Source of the DNA: Dioszegia crocea
Lineage: Eukaryota; Basidiomycota; Tremellomycetes; Tremellales; Bulleribasidiaceae
DNA: 64,000 nt
Direction of reading: 5' to 3'
Assembly (NCBI GenBank): GCA_001600615.1
Contig: BCKK01000003.1
Coordinates: 1,939,674 to 2,003,673 of the forward strand
The translations under genes and the position numbers were made by a program. Shown one piece after another: positions 11,979 through 23,715 of the stretch. Below the pieces are notes generated by a model. That model made no database searches and was not told the origin of the DNA. It saw only the letters and a program-made list of their open reading frames with translations. The first letter of the stretch is position 1, and each line of letters starts with the position of its first letter.

Positions 11979-12424
11979 GTTGAACGCTAAGAAGACATGA
12001 CATCATGCATACTCTGTCCGCCGCTACGTATCCACTGGCGGCACTGGCCGCACATTCCTCAGGTGGAGTGGGGTATTCCAGGGCGCTGCCTCTTCAGTTA
12101 CTATGCAGGCGACTTCTTATGACTCGGACGGGGAGGATCATGCTGACCGTCTGAGTTGGCGCTTTACACTACGCAATGCATGATAGCATGCAACTCACAC
12201 CAGGTGGGATATGGCAGAATGTATGGACTCCTACCCCACTTCCCCACCGGCTCCCCCGGATTTACCCCACACGGAAGCTGCCGGAATGTTCGGATGCTTA
12301 TTTAAGCGAAACTCTAATCCTAATTCCAAGCAATCAATCGCGCATTCCTGGGCTGACATCTCTTCCCTTCTCCTTTGATCATATCACTCCCCTTCCTTGC
12401 TATCCACTCCGTAGCTTCAACAGT
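11979..12424. other. Intergenic promoter region between divergent genes
   Basis: Holds the promoters of the dehydrogenase (leftward) and HEN1 (rightward). In-frame ATGs upstream of 12425 (from 12176) exist but read through unremarkable sequence. No further gene seen. Confidence 0.5.
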
Positions 12425-14208
12425 ATGGGCCGTCCAAAAGAGCCCATTCCCTCCCCACCGCTTCTCTCCCCGTCCTCTTTGCCAAGGACTGAAGGACTGC
12501 CCGATGTCGAGGTGTCGATGGTCGAAGCGGCCGATGTGACGGGTGTCAGCTTTAAGCCAGAGTGAGTTCCTACTCATAGATATGGGAGAATCTAGCTAAG
12601 ACGCGTAGATTATGGATGCAACGCCGACATTGGGCGCTGGAGGTGCTCAAGAGAGAGGGTGTACGATCGGTAAGTTGACGCGTAGTTCGCGTTTGATGGG
12701 ATGGAATTGAATGATGGCTGTCCATCATCCGTCACTGGAGTCTCTAGAAGCGTACTCCATGGAATCGGGCTGATCACTAAGGTGCTCGACGTAGGTGCAG
12801 GCCAAGGAGCGCTTCTCGAGACTCTCATTCAGCCTCCAGCGACGGTGCAAGAGGCAGCTTTAAGACGTCAGCTGTCCAAACGTGGTCAAAGCTCGACTAC
12901 ACAATCTGAAGTTGTCAGTCAAGAGGAAGAGTACGAGGGAGACGAGCCTGAGCTATACCTAGACGTAAGTAGCTGCCCGAGTAGGTGATGGGCTCGTATT
13001 CTAAACCGACCATTGCTGACACGACAGCGCCTCGCAGCTCTCGATCCTGAGCCCAACGTCCTTCCTGCCGCTCTATCAATCCTCTCTCCTTCAGCCTCTT
13101 CTTCCAACTCGACTCAACGGCGTTTCTCCCCGCTCTCCACTGAGCTCTGGCTAGGCGGGATTGAATCGTATAACCAGCATTTGGAGGGATATGAAGCGAT
13201 GGTAGCTCTGGAGGTGATTGAACATCTGGATCCGAATGTTCTGAGTCGCTTTGGCGTTGTGTGTCTGGGGACTTATAGGCCAAGGCTGTTGTTGATCTCT
13301 ACTCCGGTACGTCATACATTTTGCTGACATTTCCCCCGTCAGCAATTACGATCATCAGCTGACATCCTATAGAATTTCGACTTCAACTCTAAATTCCCTA
13401 GACATGAACATGGCGAGCACGATTTCGCTCGGAAAGGATTTGTCGATCCGACTGGCAGGACTGAGCGGGTGTTCAGGTATGTCTATTCTCCAGGGCAGCG
13501 TGAACCAGGCTGATCCTTAGACACTCTGACCACAAGCTCGAAATGACATCTGCCGAATTCGCTTCATGGGCAAACTCCGCAGCTTCAGATTGGGGCTACG
13601 AAGTGACGCTGTCCGGTGTCGGTCTATCCTCCTCCCCTTCTTACTATCCCGCCGACCACGCCTTCTCGCCAAACGCGCCCATCCATGCTAGTCAAGTCGC
13701 ACTTTTCCGCTTGGCATCCGGTATACCCATGCGATCTCCTCGCTCTGTCCGGTCAAGCGAGTTGCCCTGGCTATCCCGCGAAACTGCCCACCCCCACAAA
13801 CTCGTCGGACGGTTCAAGTTGCCGGCTACGACAAAGCTGGACAAGGGGGATAAATCGGGTCCGAAGGTGGTACGGGAGAGGGTGAAGGATCTATTGACGA
13901 GTTGGGGTATTGGTCAAGTGAGCATGGGGGAATTATGGGGAGATGTGGAGCTGGCAGGTGGGATGTGCAAGGGGAGCAAGAGGTGGTTGGTTGGTTGTTT
14001 AGGCGGATGGGGTGATCAGGAGGCGATCAAGAGTGACGAGGCTGGGGAAGGAGAGTTCGAGGTGGATTGGGAGAAACCGACTGAAGGGGGAAGAGGGGTG
14101 GTTGTGAAGTGGAAAGGGTTCAAGCCGGCACAACGAGCGGAAGAGGAAGGGGGAATGAAGGATCTTCCAGCGAGGGAAGGACCGAGTGAGAAGACTGGCG
14201 ATTGGTGA
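12425..14208 (+). CDS. HEN1: HEN1 small-RNA 3'-terminal 2'-O-methyltransferase
   Basis: Homologue of Hen1, which methylates the 2'-OH at the 3' end of small RNAs and protects them from tailing and decay. Six exons (12425-12561, 12609-12669, 12782-12964, 13028-13306, 13373-13476, 13521-14208) sum to 1452 nt, 483 aa. The SAM site reads SVLDVGAGQGALLETL (normally DxGCGxG). The metal-binding signature is complete: EVIEH near residue 190, and RHSDHKLE near residue 255 with both histidines. STPNFDFN (motif STPN.EFN) is created across an intron. Between them is the family's GGIESYNQHLEGYEAMVALE block. An acidic insert of about 50 residues sits after the SAM site, and the C-terminal tail of about 150 residues is not conserved. 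No dsRNA-binding domain is seen, so it resembles the short animal/bacterial type. Confidence 0.9.
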
Positions 14209-14633
14209 TCTTCATCATGCATTCATATTATGCCTTCTCTCAATGTACAGAAATACGAGCGAAAGCCTGCAACCTTAACTAGACCTCGGGCCTGCTGCTC
14301 CGGTGATTCGCAGCGAACAGCTTTTTGTCCAGAAGTTTTCTCATCTATTCGACGGCGACACTCTCGGCTCCCGATCTACTGTGAGGCCGCTCAGTGACCG
14401 AGGCAAAATGCGTTGCAATATTGTCAGCCGAGGTTCGCACAATGCTGTTCGGCCGCACATGTCAATAACAGGTAATGAGAGAACTTCAGCACGATACGGC
14501 GGAACAATCCGCGCCTGATGTCAAGTCGATCTTGCAAGTTGCAGAAGCCCTGCATTAATGGCTAGTCTCCTTTATAAAGAATATACATTGCCCAAATTGT
14601 CCCATACAATCAAGGCGCCCGCGCACACCAGCC
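14209..14633. other. Intergenic, convergent 3' ends
   Basis: Lies between the 3' ends of HEN1 and the first secreted-protein gene. No gene or structured element recognised. Confidence 0.5.
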
Positions 14634-15835
14634 CTACCCACTGGCCTTCTCAGCTTGACTTGCTTTCGTAAAGGCCCGCTTGCGAGAGCGCACCGTATCC
14701 CGTGCAGCTTTCGTACGTTTGGTACGTAGACTGGCGGGGTCCAACTGGCGACGGGCGATGGCGCGGCGAGTCTGACTTTGGGTGTACTGTTGGGATGGGC
14801 AGGCTGTGGGTGGGCACGCCAATCCCAGGTCCCCGGCGGACCCTTGGGAACTGCCGGTCTGCGGATGTCAGATTAAGCTATCGCATGATACGGAGATACG
14901 ACGAGACGTAACTGTTTGGAAGACAAAAGAAAATGCTTACAGAATCATCGTAGAAACATACCTGCCCGTCGCTCCCATAGTACCTGATATACGTCTCAGT
15001 CGAACTGTCCGGTTGCCATGCTGGATGAGAGGGAACGAAACTCACGTGCAGGCCAGCTGCGCAATAGAACCTTCGTACTTAGAAACATCCTCATAAATGA
15101 GTTGTACACCATTGTCGAGAGGGATCGGGCAATTGTACGAAGGCACTGACGCAATGAGCTGTATGCTCTGTGAATAGAACGTGCACGAACTCACCGTAAG
15201 CTTGCAGTTCCGCTGCTGATCTTTTCCTGAAATTGCCGCCTGCAGAAGGCTGAGGGCTCCGTCCGTTGTTGATTGTGGTGGCCGGGCAGAGCCCAGTAGA
15301 TCCGGCGTCGAGCGTCATTGCCGTCTGTGTTGTCAGCATATCTGCTTGACTACTCTGCAGTGACGACAGGTAGCGGGCGGTCACTTGAAAGAAGATGACA
15401 ATGACTAACCGCACCGCTCCCAAGGTAAAAACAATAGTCGCTACGGCCGTATCTGAGAGTAGATCAGCAGCCAGAATGGGCACAGAAGCGAACGGACGAG
15501 GCGCGGGAAGGCACATGATAGAGGGTAAGTTTGACTTACTGACATGTGATATGCACACTATTTGGAGCGGTCAACTTATAGGATGAGTCGGTGTATAACA
15601 AGATGATGTCTTTGGAGACGAGTTGATCGACTCCGTTCGTGAGTGTCAAAGGGCCTGGAGAGCATTGATTAGCCTTGAGCGTTGCAAGCGTGTTTTTCGA
15701 CATTAGAAGACGCACGAGCTTACAGAGTGGAGAGTACGCTTGGAGAGGTAATTCACCGGCCCGACAAGTGAACTGCGCCAGGGCGAGCGGTAATGTCGAG
15801 ATTAGAATCAGGAGGCTGTGGATATTGAAGAGCAT
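14634..15835 (-). CDS. Secreted cysteine-containing protein, family member A
   Basis: First of three paralogues of unknown function in this window. It starts MLFNIHSLLILISTLPLALA, a clear signal peptide, then FTCRAGELPLQAYSPLC. The exon pattern matches its paralogues: cysteine-ended first exon, GPLTLTNGVDQL exon, a short exon, an exon with CPATTINNGRSPQPSAGG then FRKRSAAELQAYG, and a last exon with CPPTACPSQQYTQSQTRRAI then ARRQ. RKRS looks like a Kex2-type processing site. The tail is strongly basic (Lys/Arg-rich). It is divergently oriented to member B, 788 bp apart. I recognise no domain family. The exon joins in the second half were inferred by alignment to members B and C. Confidence 0.72.
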
Positions 15836-16623
15836 TTTCTGCTGGATGAAGCGGCTACAGATGGTAACCTATGATAGATGTGCGACGGGAAGTTGTTTAT
15901 TGCTGCAGCTTTCTGCCAAGTCTTTGCCCGTGCCGGAATCGGATGGACAGCTCACGGCCTGGTGCCTGAGCGCCTGAGGGGGCCATCAGCTATTTGATCA
16001 TGACAGGACGCCATCAGGCACGAGAAGGAATACCCTGAAACACCGTGATAATTACCACTTTAAGCAACTTAATTGCCCAAAGCGGTCAACTTCCGAGTTC
16101 CGGAGCCAAACATCCCGGTCCATGCCTGTCCATTGCAACAATCACACGATATGCTGTCGATCACTTGTTGATGTTTATGTAGAAAGGTCTTCCGAGGAGT
16201 CCAAAGTCATCGTGCCCTGGCACCATCTCACGATCTGCTACATATGTTCCGACATCCAAACCTTATCTACATACTGTGCGTGTAAACAAAGGCTCCGAGA
16301 GGGGTTATCATTACCACTTTGGGTAATTGACTTACCCGAAGTTGTAAGTTACGTTACCGCGGCGAGATTTCGGGTGAACTTAAACACTCAATTTGTGAGA
16401 AATCTGTCAGAGCTTAACGTTACTTCTTCAGTCTTGCTTCTATTGTCCTCAAGTTTACATCTGAAAGTAGTGTGAGTATGACAAACGCTGCGAGGGATAG
16501 TCGGGCTCAAACAGCCACGGCCGGCGAAATGTTGCCATGTATGTAGCTGTTATCATATGCTTTGTTGAATCATCAACTTCTAACTCCCTCAGCCTCTCAC
16601 CTGACCTTCCCAACCCCTCCGCA
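15836..16623. other. Shared divergent promoter of secreted-protein genes A and B
   Basis: Contains an imperfect direct repeat: ATAATTACCACTTTAAGC near 16047 and TCATTACCACTTTGGGTAA near 16306. It also holds the upstream block shared with gene C, listed separately. No further gene. Confidence 0.5.
16217..16293 (+). promoter_or_regulatory. Upstream block shared by secreted-protein genes B and C (copy 1)
   Basis: About 77 bases are closely similar to 18248-18337. The longest shared core is ATCCAAACCTTATCTAC, flanked by GGCACCATC, ATGATCTGC-like and CAACAAAGGC-like stretches. It lies about 330 bases upstream of the start codon of gene B. It is either an ancestral part of the duplicated unit or a shared control element. 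Confidence 0.6.
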
Positions 16624-17770
16624 ATGTGGTACAACATCCTTACTATACTGATGCTGACATCGACCCTATCTCTCGTTCAGGCGCAGTGGACATGTCGGAC
16701 CGAAGAACCCCCCCTTCAGGCATACTCTACCCTATGTAAGCCTTCTCCCCTGAGCTGTAAACCTCAATTTGATGCTGACCAAGCTTTCTAGGCCCCTTGA
16801 CTCTCGTTGACGGAACCACTCCACTCTTCATCAAAGAAATCGACTTCACCTATGTGGACGCGTCGCACAAGTTGACGGCGACGGACAGTGTGGGGATATA
16901 CTGCGGGTAAGCTAGCTCATGATTTTGTCAAATCCTGGCCCCTGGTCTTCTTTCCCACACAGTGGATTTATCCGCTAGGTCCGCTGATCTACTCTCAGAT
17001 ACTCCGGGTCCGTAGACTGCTTCTACTTCGGCAGTGGAAGTGTGAGTCATCGCTTTCTCCAATCATTCCCGACGAGGTGTTTACGCAGAGGCTAAAGACA
17101 CAGGTACCACTGAAGTTATCTTCGGACGATACAAGATGTCCGCCAACGACTGTCAACGACGGCCAAAACCCACGTCCCTCTGCAGGCGGTTACTACAGGA
17201 AGCGATCTGGGGCGGAATTGCAAGCTTATGGTGAGAGAGCTTTATGTGACTGTTACCCATCTTCCAACTGAATTGATAGTATTCCAATTCAACTGCCCGA
17301 TTGCACCCCTTTCGGCCGTCGCTCAGCTCGTCGGGGAGTATACTGTCAAATCCGACGATGGCCAGGATTCCGAACAGACTTGCCAGTGAGTTCGATCACT
17401 TTCCCACATGGGGTGCGTTGGCAGTCAGCTGAGATGTTCAGATACACGCGGAACGATGGCCAGGACTTCTCTTATTGTTTTTATAGCACGCTGGTAAGCC
17501 TGTCTCCCAGGTCCAAAATGCCATTCAACTGTGTATAGGGGATGAAGCTGATGATCGTAGACTGGCAAATTGCTACGGCCGCAAGGAGAGTTGCCAGAAT
17601 TCTACCCGTGCCCCGCTGAGGCCTGTCCATCTGCGCAGTACGCAAGGGGCCAGACTCGACGCGATATTGCGCGAAGGCAAGTCGACACGGCTGCTCTGCG
17701 TGCAAGAGCCTCCCATCCCACGGCCAGTCGACCACTTTTGCAAAAGCGGCAAATGTCTAAGAAGAAGTAG
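16624..17770 (+). CDS. Secreted cysteine-containing protein, family member B
   Basis: Paralogue of the genes at 14634-15835 and 18476-19596. Signal peptide MWYNILTILMLTSTLSLVQA is followed by WTCRTEEPPLQAYSTLC. Later exons read GPLTLVDGTTPLF, SVGIYCG, a short cysteine exon, CPPTTVNDGQNPRPSAGG with YYRKRSGAELQAYG, FNCPIAPL, and YTVKSDDGQDSEQTC. The last exon carries CPAEACPSAQYARGQTRRDI and ARRQVDTAALRAR, and ends in a lysine run. An in-frame ATG at 16537 exists, but 16624 gives a proper signal peptide. The dibasic RKRS and ARRQ sites suggest proteolytic maturation in the secretory pathway. Function unknown; candidates are a cell-wall, host-interaction or signalling protein. Confidence 0.75.
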
Positions 17771-18475
17771 GGTGACCAGGCTGGATCTAGTGGGCAATAG
17801 GGGGCTGTGGGATCAGGTTGTGAGGAGATTTCTGGAGGGGCAGGACAATTCTGGGTCACTACTGTATACCCATTAGGGTTAGTCAACATGTGAGGCTAAG
17901 GGATATCAAAGACTTGTTCCAGTAGTCAAAAGTCATTCTGGCGACGTTATATATCCACAATCTTTGACTGAGTTATCGACTAAACGGACCTTGACTACTC
18001 TTAAATAACACAGATGGTCCGAAAGTCCTCTGCAATCACACAAAGCTCGCATATCCCAAGCCCATTCCAACCAGCCTTCTCAGCCAACCCCTACTGACTT
18101 GATTCTACATATACGACGGGACAGGCAGGAACCCGGAACGCCAGGAACGCCAGTACACAAGGGGTATGCCAAGCTTACTGCATCCGGCGCCAGTTACATA
18201 TAGCTCAGGTTGACGTTTGCCACCGAAGTCACCTTACCCAGGCACCTCCAGGCACCATCGACCATCTCATGATCTGCCGTATCTGCCTATGTATGTTCGA
18301 AATCCAAACCTTATCTACTGTGGGTGTCAACAAAGGCGCCACGCAAGACCTCGCAAGACTCGTCGCCGGAGCGATGCTGTCCAGAAAGAGGGGACTTGCC
18401 TGACCCCAACACCTCCAGCTCAGACACGGATTAAGCACCTCACTTTTTTGACATCTCACCATCCGGCCGTTCAAT
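17771..18475. other. Spacer between paralogues B and C
   Basis: Holds the second copy of the shared upstream block (18248-18337) and an AGGAACGCC direct repeat near 18137-18152. No gene seen. Confidence 0.5.
18248..18337 (+). promoter_or_regulatory. Upstream block shared by secreted-protein genes B and C (copy 2)
   Basis: Counterpart of 16217-16293. It ends about 140 bases before the start codon of gene C, and the same ATCCAAACCTTATCTAC core is intact. Confidence 0.6.
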
Positions 18476-19596
18476 ATGCTCTCCAATATCCTTCAACTGC
18501 TCATACTTACATCCACGCTATCCCTCGCGCAGACGGAGTGGACTTGTCCGACCGGCGAACAACCTTTACAAGCATTTTCTCCCATCTGTAAGTTTCTGTG
18601 TACTTGCAAAGTCCAGCCCTGATGGGTGAATTCTAGGTCCCTTGACGCTGACCGACGGTGTCACTCAGATCGACGCCAAGGAGGTCGACTTCTTCTACAT
18701 GGACACCACCTATAAGCTATCCGGAGATGGCAGTGCGGGGATGTACTGCGGGTGAGCAATGGTATTCCTTTCGGGCGTCCCTTATGTCCACGGTACCCAG
18801 AAACTTCTCCTCACTGACACGTTCTCAGATACGGCGGGGCAGCTTGCTTCTATGGTGGGACCGGTACAGTGAGTCACTATCTCTGAATGACTAGCAGGAT
18901 GTGATGCACCGACAAGCTTAGGTTTGAAGCTGACAGCACAGACAGCATTGACTCTGAACGGCGGCGGCTCGACCTGCCCTGCAACCACCATCAATGAGGG
19001 ACGGGCTCCTCAGCCTTCCGCTGGCGGCAGTTTTAGGAAAAGATCAGCAGCGGAACTTCAAGCCTACGGTGAGACCCACATTCTCAACTCGGTACAGCTC
19101 AGACAGCTGATTCAGTCAATCAGTGTTTCTCTTCAATTGCCCAATTCCTCCCCTTGCTACCGAATCTCGACTTATTGCAGAATATACGGTCAAGTTCGAT
19201 GACGGTCAGGATTCCGAGCAGACCTGCCTGTAAGCGCTATCACCTTCAAATTGATTGATAACATGGCTGATATCCAGCTATGGACAGGATTCAAGCGGGA
19301 CATTTACATATTGCCGATACAGCGTGCTTGTAAGGTTCTTATCAACTTATTCATTCCGCCGCAAATGCTGATTTCTGTAGACTGGCAATTTCGTGTCCCA
19401 GGACGGAGCGGCCGGACAAGGAGCTCTCATCTACGGTCCCTGTCCTACGTCGGCCTGCCCGTCTCAACAGTACACCCAGGGCCAGACTCGCCGAGCGGTC
19501 GCTCGACGACAAGTGGACACTGCGACCCTTCGCCGCAGGGCAGTGCCGCGAGCAGGCAGGAAACTCGCTCGGCCAAAACGGCAGTCTCAACAGTGA
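18476..19596 (+). CDS. Secreted cysteine-containing protein, family member C
   Basis: Third paralogue and the cleanest model. Exons 18476-18587, 18637-18751, 18829-18868, 18942-19068, 19124-19229, 19278-19329 and 19381-19596 sum to 768 nt, 255 aa. The signal peptide is MLSNILQLLILTSTLSLAQT. Conserved blocks, in order: CPTGEQPLQAFSPIC, GPLTLTDGVTQIDAK, YGGAACFYGGTGT, CPATTINEGRAPQPSAGG, FRKRSAAELQAYG, VFLFNCPIPPL, YTVKFDDGQDSEQTC, and CPTSACPSQQYTQGQTRR followed by ARRQVDTATLRRR. The protein is cysteine-rich in its middle and basic at its end. Intron positions match member B, so the family arose by gene (DNA-level) duplication. No known domain recognised. Confidence 0.8.
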
Positions 19597-19856
19597 AGTT
19601 TGGTGTGCCCAGCATAGGGCTCGGAGATTAGTACGAGGAAGTGGGATCAGCTTTTGCTAGAGAGGTTGTCAGGTAATTCGGGACATTTTTGGTGAATGAC
19701 GGTATGCATTTCTGCCATATTGACGCCCGATACGGTAGGAAGCCTATAGCCACATGTTTACTTCGTGCATTCATTGCCAAGCCAGTAATGATCTAATCTC
19801 GACATTGCGCCTCAACAAGATACGTCAACTTTCCAGACTTCACCGCTCCGTGCGCC

Positions 19857-22800
19857 CTAGTACGGCAAACCTCCACCTCCGCCTGCTGCTCCGGCTCCCA
19901 TCTCATCCAAATCCATATAGCTCACTCGCCCCTTCCTGGCTCTGGGATCCTCAGCACCAGGTGGTGGAGCCGGTAGAGGTTCCCTAGCCACCGCAGGAGC
20001 TCCCTTCTCTCCACGAGCGCCCGAATAACCACCGGCATATCCCCCAACCCTATCCGCTAGATTCCTGCCCTCTGCTCCCATGCCTCTTGCGCCCGCAGCA
20101 GACCCGCCATTCGCCTGCATCTGCATCATCATCGCCTGCTGCATTTGCATCATCATCAACATCATTTGCTGTTGCTGCTGCTGCGAGCCTGAGGAGCCGG
20201 CACCGGGCATGAGGTCGGGATTGAAGGCGAGTGAAGGGTTGAGAAGGGGTACGCCGGCGCTGGCGAGTTGTGGCAACTCGTCGTCGATTGCAGCTGGGAC
20301 TTGTTGGGTAGGTTGGAGACGCTGAGGGTCGAGGACGAAGTTGTTGAATACCCCGAACTGGGAAATTAGCAAAGGCTCAGAAAAGACTTGATCAACCCCG
20401 CGAACCAATAGACCTATATCCCTGGCTCTCCTCTCATCCTGGACCAATCACCAGCCCCAGCCAGCCATGGAGTGTCGCGAATCCTCCCGAAGCAAAAGCC
20501 AAACTCACGTCATCCAACTTGGCTTGTACCCCTTCCCCATGCTTGACGATGATGTGCTTCATCACAAACTCAGGCGCCTTGAAGAGCTTGCTGCACTCTT
20601 TGCATCGATACTTGTTGGCTTCCTCTTGTTTGATCAATGGCGCAGTAAGTTTTTTGGTTTCCCTAATATCATCAGCATACATCCCCAACCAAGAATCCAA
20701 ACTCACTCTTCAATATCCCTCTCTCCATATTCTACAGCATCAACCCCACCCAGCGCCTGACCCAACTTGGCATCTAGATTCTCCTCCCATCGCTCATCCT
20801 GACTATGTCTCCCATTCCCGCCTTCAGCCCGATCGCGGGTGTTCCGACTCGGCCTCTCCCTCTCCCCACCAGTCTGCTCGCGCCTATCCTCATTGCCCTC
20901 TCCCTCTTTACCGCCAGCACGCTTTTCCTCCTTGACACCCTCATCGCCTTCCATTCCCACATCGGGGGTCTCCTCTAGTAAGAGATCAAGTCCCGGATCC
21001 TTGGCTTGAGGTGCGGCGGGAGATCGGAGATGTCCCACACACTTTCGCTGGAGCTCCTCGGTGAATGCTGTAGGGGAGACGCAGTAGTAGCATGTCGAGA
21101 GGCCGTGACGGAGATAGGATATCCAGTGGTCCAGGGAGATTCTGGCCTGCAGGGTCAGATGCCGCTTTATTGTAGTTTATAATGTAGCCGGACAGGTAAA
21201 CTTACATGTTTGACCTTTTGTTCCTCGCTCATCTCATCTATAATCACGAAGCCCTCTGTATCCAAGACCCTATCCAAGACCTCCTGCACCGCAACCGAGC
21301 CACGCTCTTTCAAAGTCTTGGCGACACCCTTCCCTCCATTCTCCTGCGCACCTTTCCCCTCCTCTTTCATCTGAACGTCCGCTTCGGCTTCGGTCTTGGG
21401 TTCCACAAGTTCGTCCTCAAGCTTCAAAGCTAGAGCCTTGGCCTTTTCTCCATCTTTGAGTAATCGCTCAAGCGAACTGGATATGGGTGGGGCGTATCTC
21501 AGTCGGCCGATAGTTCCGGCTGTGTTGATGCCCATGTGGAAAACGAATCCGGCAATCTGCGTAGAGTCAGCTTGGGCCAGAGAGGTTCGAAGCGCTCGTG
21601 TTAGCTCACCTTGGACTCATCAAGCTTCTTGACGACAGCTTCGACATCGGTCCCTTCGGCGTACTGCGCCCAAGCAACTCGGTGGAAGGCCTTCTTGACA
21701 CTCGGCTCAGTGATGGCGAGGTACTGGAACCCTTTACACGACGCGAACAGCTTCATCAAGTCAGCGAAAACCCTCGCTTGAAAAAAGCTGAGACGTACCT
21801 GCTCGAGATCTTTCCTGCTGATGGTGGGTGGTACAGATTTGACAAAGATCTGATTCGGCAAAGGCGGAATTTCGAGCCTGCCAGTTTCGTCGGCTACCGA
21901 CTCGCCTAAACCTCGGTCCAAACCTTCAGGTTCTTCCAGCTCGGAGTAGCGACGAGAGCCAGCATGACGTTTGGGTTGATCATCTGGGGTGATTAGCTTG
22001 AGCCATCTCTGTGGTCGGAATTTTACTTACCCGACTGATCGTATGATACTCCATCGTGCTTCCCTGCTTTCAACTCTGCAACGTACTTTTCCACATTCGG
22101 AACTCGGCCTTGCTGATTGATTCGTTTTCGCTCGGCGATATCTTCGGGGAGATTGGAGTATCGCTCGGTGAACCAGGGGGAGCTTCGGTGCATGAGGTAC
22201 AGCGAATAGAGCTGAGAATTTAGCACACTTCCGAATAGACAGCTCGAGAAAATACTGACCTGTCGACTGGTGTACTCTTTCCTGTACCTCTCGTACCTCT
22301 TCCCCATCCCCACTCTCTCCTTGACAGCATCCGCACCTAAAGCGCCCGCCTTGAACTGCCTGAATTCTTCTTCATCCGCTTTAGCAGTGTTCGGGTGGTT
22401 TGCGCGGAACCAATCGGCGAATTGCTTGAAGGTGAGCTGATGAGGCAGCGATGCTGGATCAGGCAAGGCGAAAGTCGAGTGAGGGTGTGGCTCGGGCGAG
22501 AAGCGGCGAGTCCGATGTGAGGGGAAGTTGGGCGACGGGGATCGGCGGCGTTTCGGGCGGTCTGCAGAGTCAGCGGGAACTTCTTTCTCACTTGTCAATG
22601 ATTGATGAACACGTACCAAGCTCCTCTTCCCAGTGAGGCGGGGGCCTTCTACCCCTATCATCCCCACGACCGCCTCTGTCTTCTCGGAATTCTCTCGCAG
22701 GGACAGCGGCTCCACCTATGATATCTCTCTCGCGGACAGGGAACGGTTCCCTATGCCTCACAGGCTCCATCGGGGGAGGAATGTAAGTGTCTACACCGCC

Positions 22801-22929
22801 AGCGGAGATTAGGTCGGCATCATGCCTCTTTGGCACCGGACCAAAGTTGGCTCTGCTGAACCTGTCTCGGTCCTCCTCGCGTCGTGGAGGTGGCGGAGGA
22901 GAGTGCACGCGCTGCGGCAGAGGCGACAT
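19857..22929 (-). CDS. ARS2: ARS2/SERRATE homologue (cap-binding-complex effector)
   Basis: Nuclear scaffold that links the cap-binding complex to RNA processing, small-RNA biogenesis and decay. Nine exons (22929-22617, 22561-22260, 22211-22031, 21983-21799, 21750-21610, 21556-21206, 21146-20707, 20662-20509, 20357-19857) sum to 2568 nt, 855 aa. Order: an Arg/Pro-rich N-terminus with RS-like segments, an N-terminal helical block (LTFKQFADWFRANHP, then SPWFTERYSNLPEDI), an RRM-like part (NQIFVKSVPPTISRKDLEQ), the LDHWISYLRHGLSTCYYC helix, and the hallmark zinc finger YRCKECSKLFKAPEFVMKHI near residues 650-675. FGVFNNFVLDPQRL matches the conserved FFNNFL segment after the finger. The tail is Gln/Met-rich then Gly-rich. 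A 5'-UTR intron (22990-22934) is likely. Confidence 0.9.
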
Positions 22930-23715
22930 TTTTACTGAAGGGTTTAGCGAGGTTGGTCGAGACGGTCCGGGCGAGTTGATGAAACTCACGATTGTATAAA
23001 TCGATATTCTGGTTCCCGGATGATACTTCTTGTCGATATGATACTTCCTTTTTGTGATCTGCTCAGGTTAGAGTTTGTCGAGATGAAGATATATCGGGCG
23101 GTCGGGTATCGGGATAGGCGAGAGGCAGAGGCAGAGAGCGAGAAGAAGAAGATAGTAAGCGAAACAATTCCGACATGGTAAGAGATGTGTGTTTTGAGAA
23201 GGAGCGATATGTACCTTATTAGATGGAGTGTGAGTACTCCTGTAACCTGTTTAACTGTTCTTCCACAGTACAGGTTGAAAGAGAAAGGCAAGAGGGGGGA
23301 GGGAGGGGATGGAATGCAAGGCCTGGAGGGGAATTGCCGAATGTGGCAGATGTGGCAGTTACGGCATCCAAAGGACCCTCTGGCTGCCAAAGGTCCATCC
23401 TTACTCCAGTCTCCCTATACTTCATCTTGGCCAGGCGCTAGGCACTGCAGTCTGTACTGCTGGGCTGTTCACTCTGCTTTCGCTCATGTATATCAACTCA
23501 AACAAGTGCCGGATGCGACACCCAGAGTGGCCAGCGGAACATCTTCTGGGCCTTCGGCGCATCTCCGGCGGCACCTGAGGTGCTTCCGCGGGGATTGACG
23601 CTAACCGTGCAGAGTCTCCCCACTTTGACCCAAAGTGCGGAAGGAGGTTGCAAGCTTCATAAGTAGACAGGATGGCCAGGATGAAAGTCCCCCACTCTTG
23701 GCCTAACTTGCCAGG
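22930..23715. other. Divergent promoter of ARS2 and the amylosucrase gene
   Basis: Includes the ARS2 leader and its probable 5'-UTR intron. The middle holds ORFs on both strands without motifs. No gene supported. Confidence 0.5.

Noticed and set aside
22986..23390. Minus-strand ORF upstream of ARS2 (MAARGSFGCRNCH)
   Set aside because: Its cysteines and histidines do not form a known finger; it overlaps the likely ARS2 leader and 5'-UTR intron.
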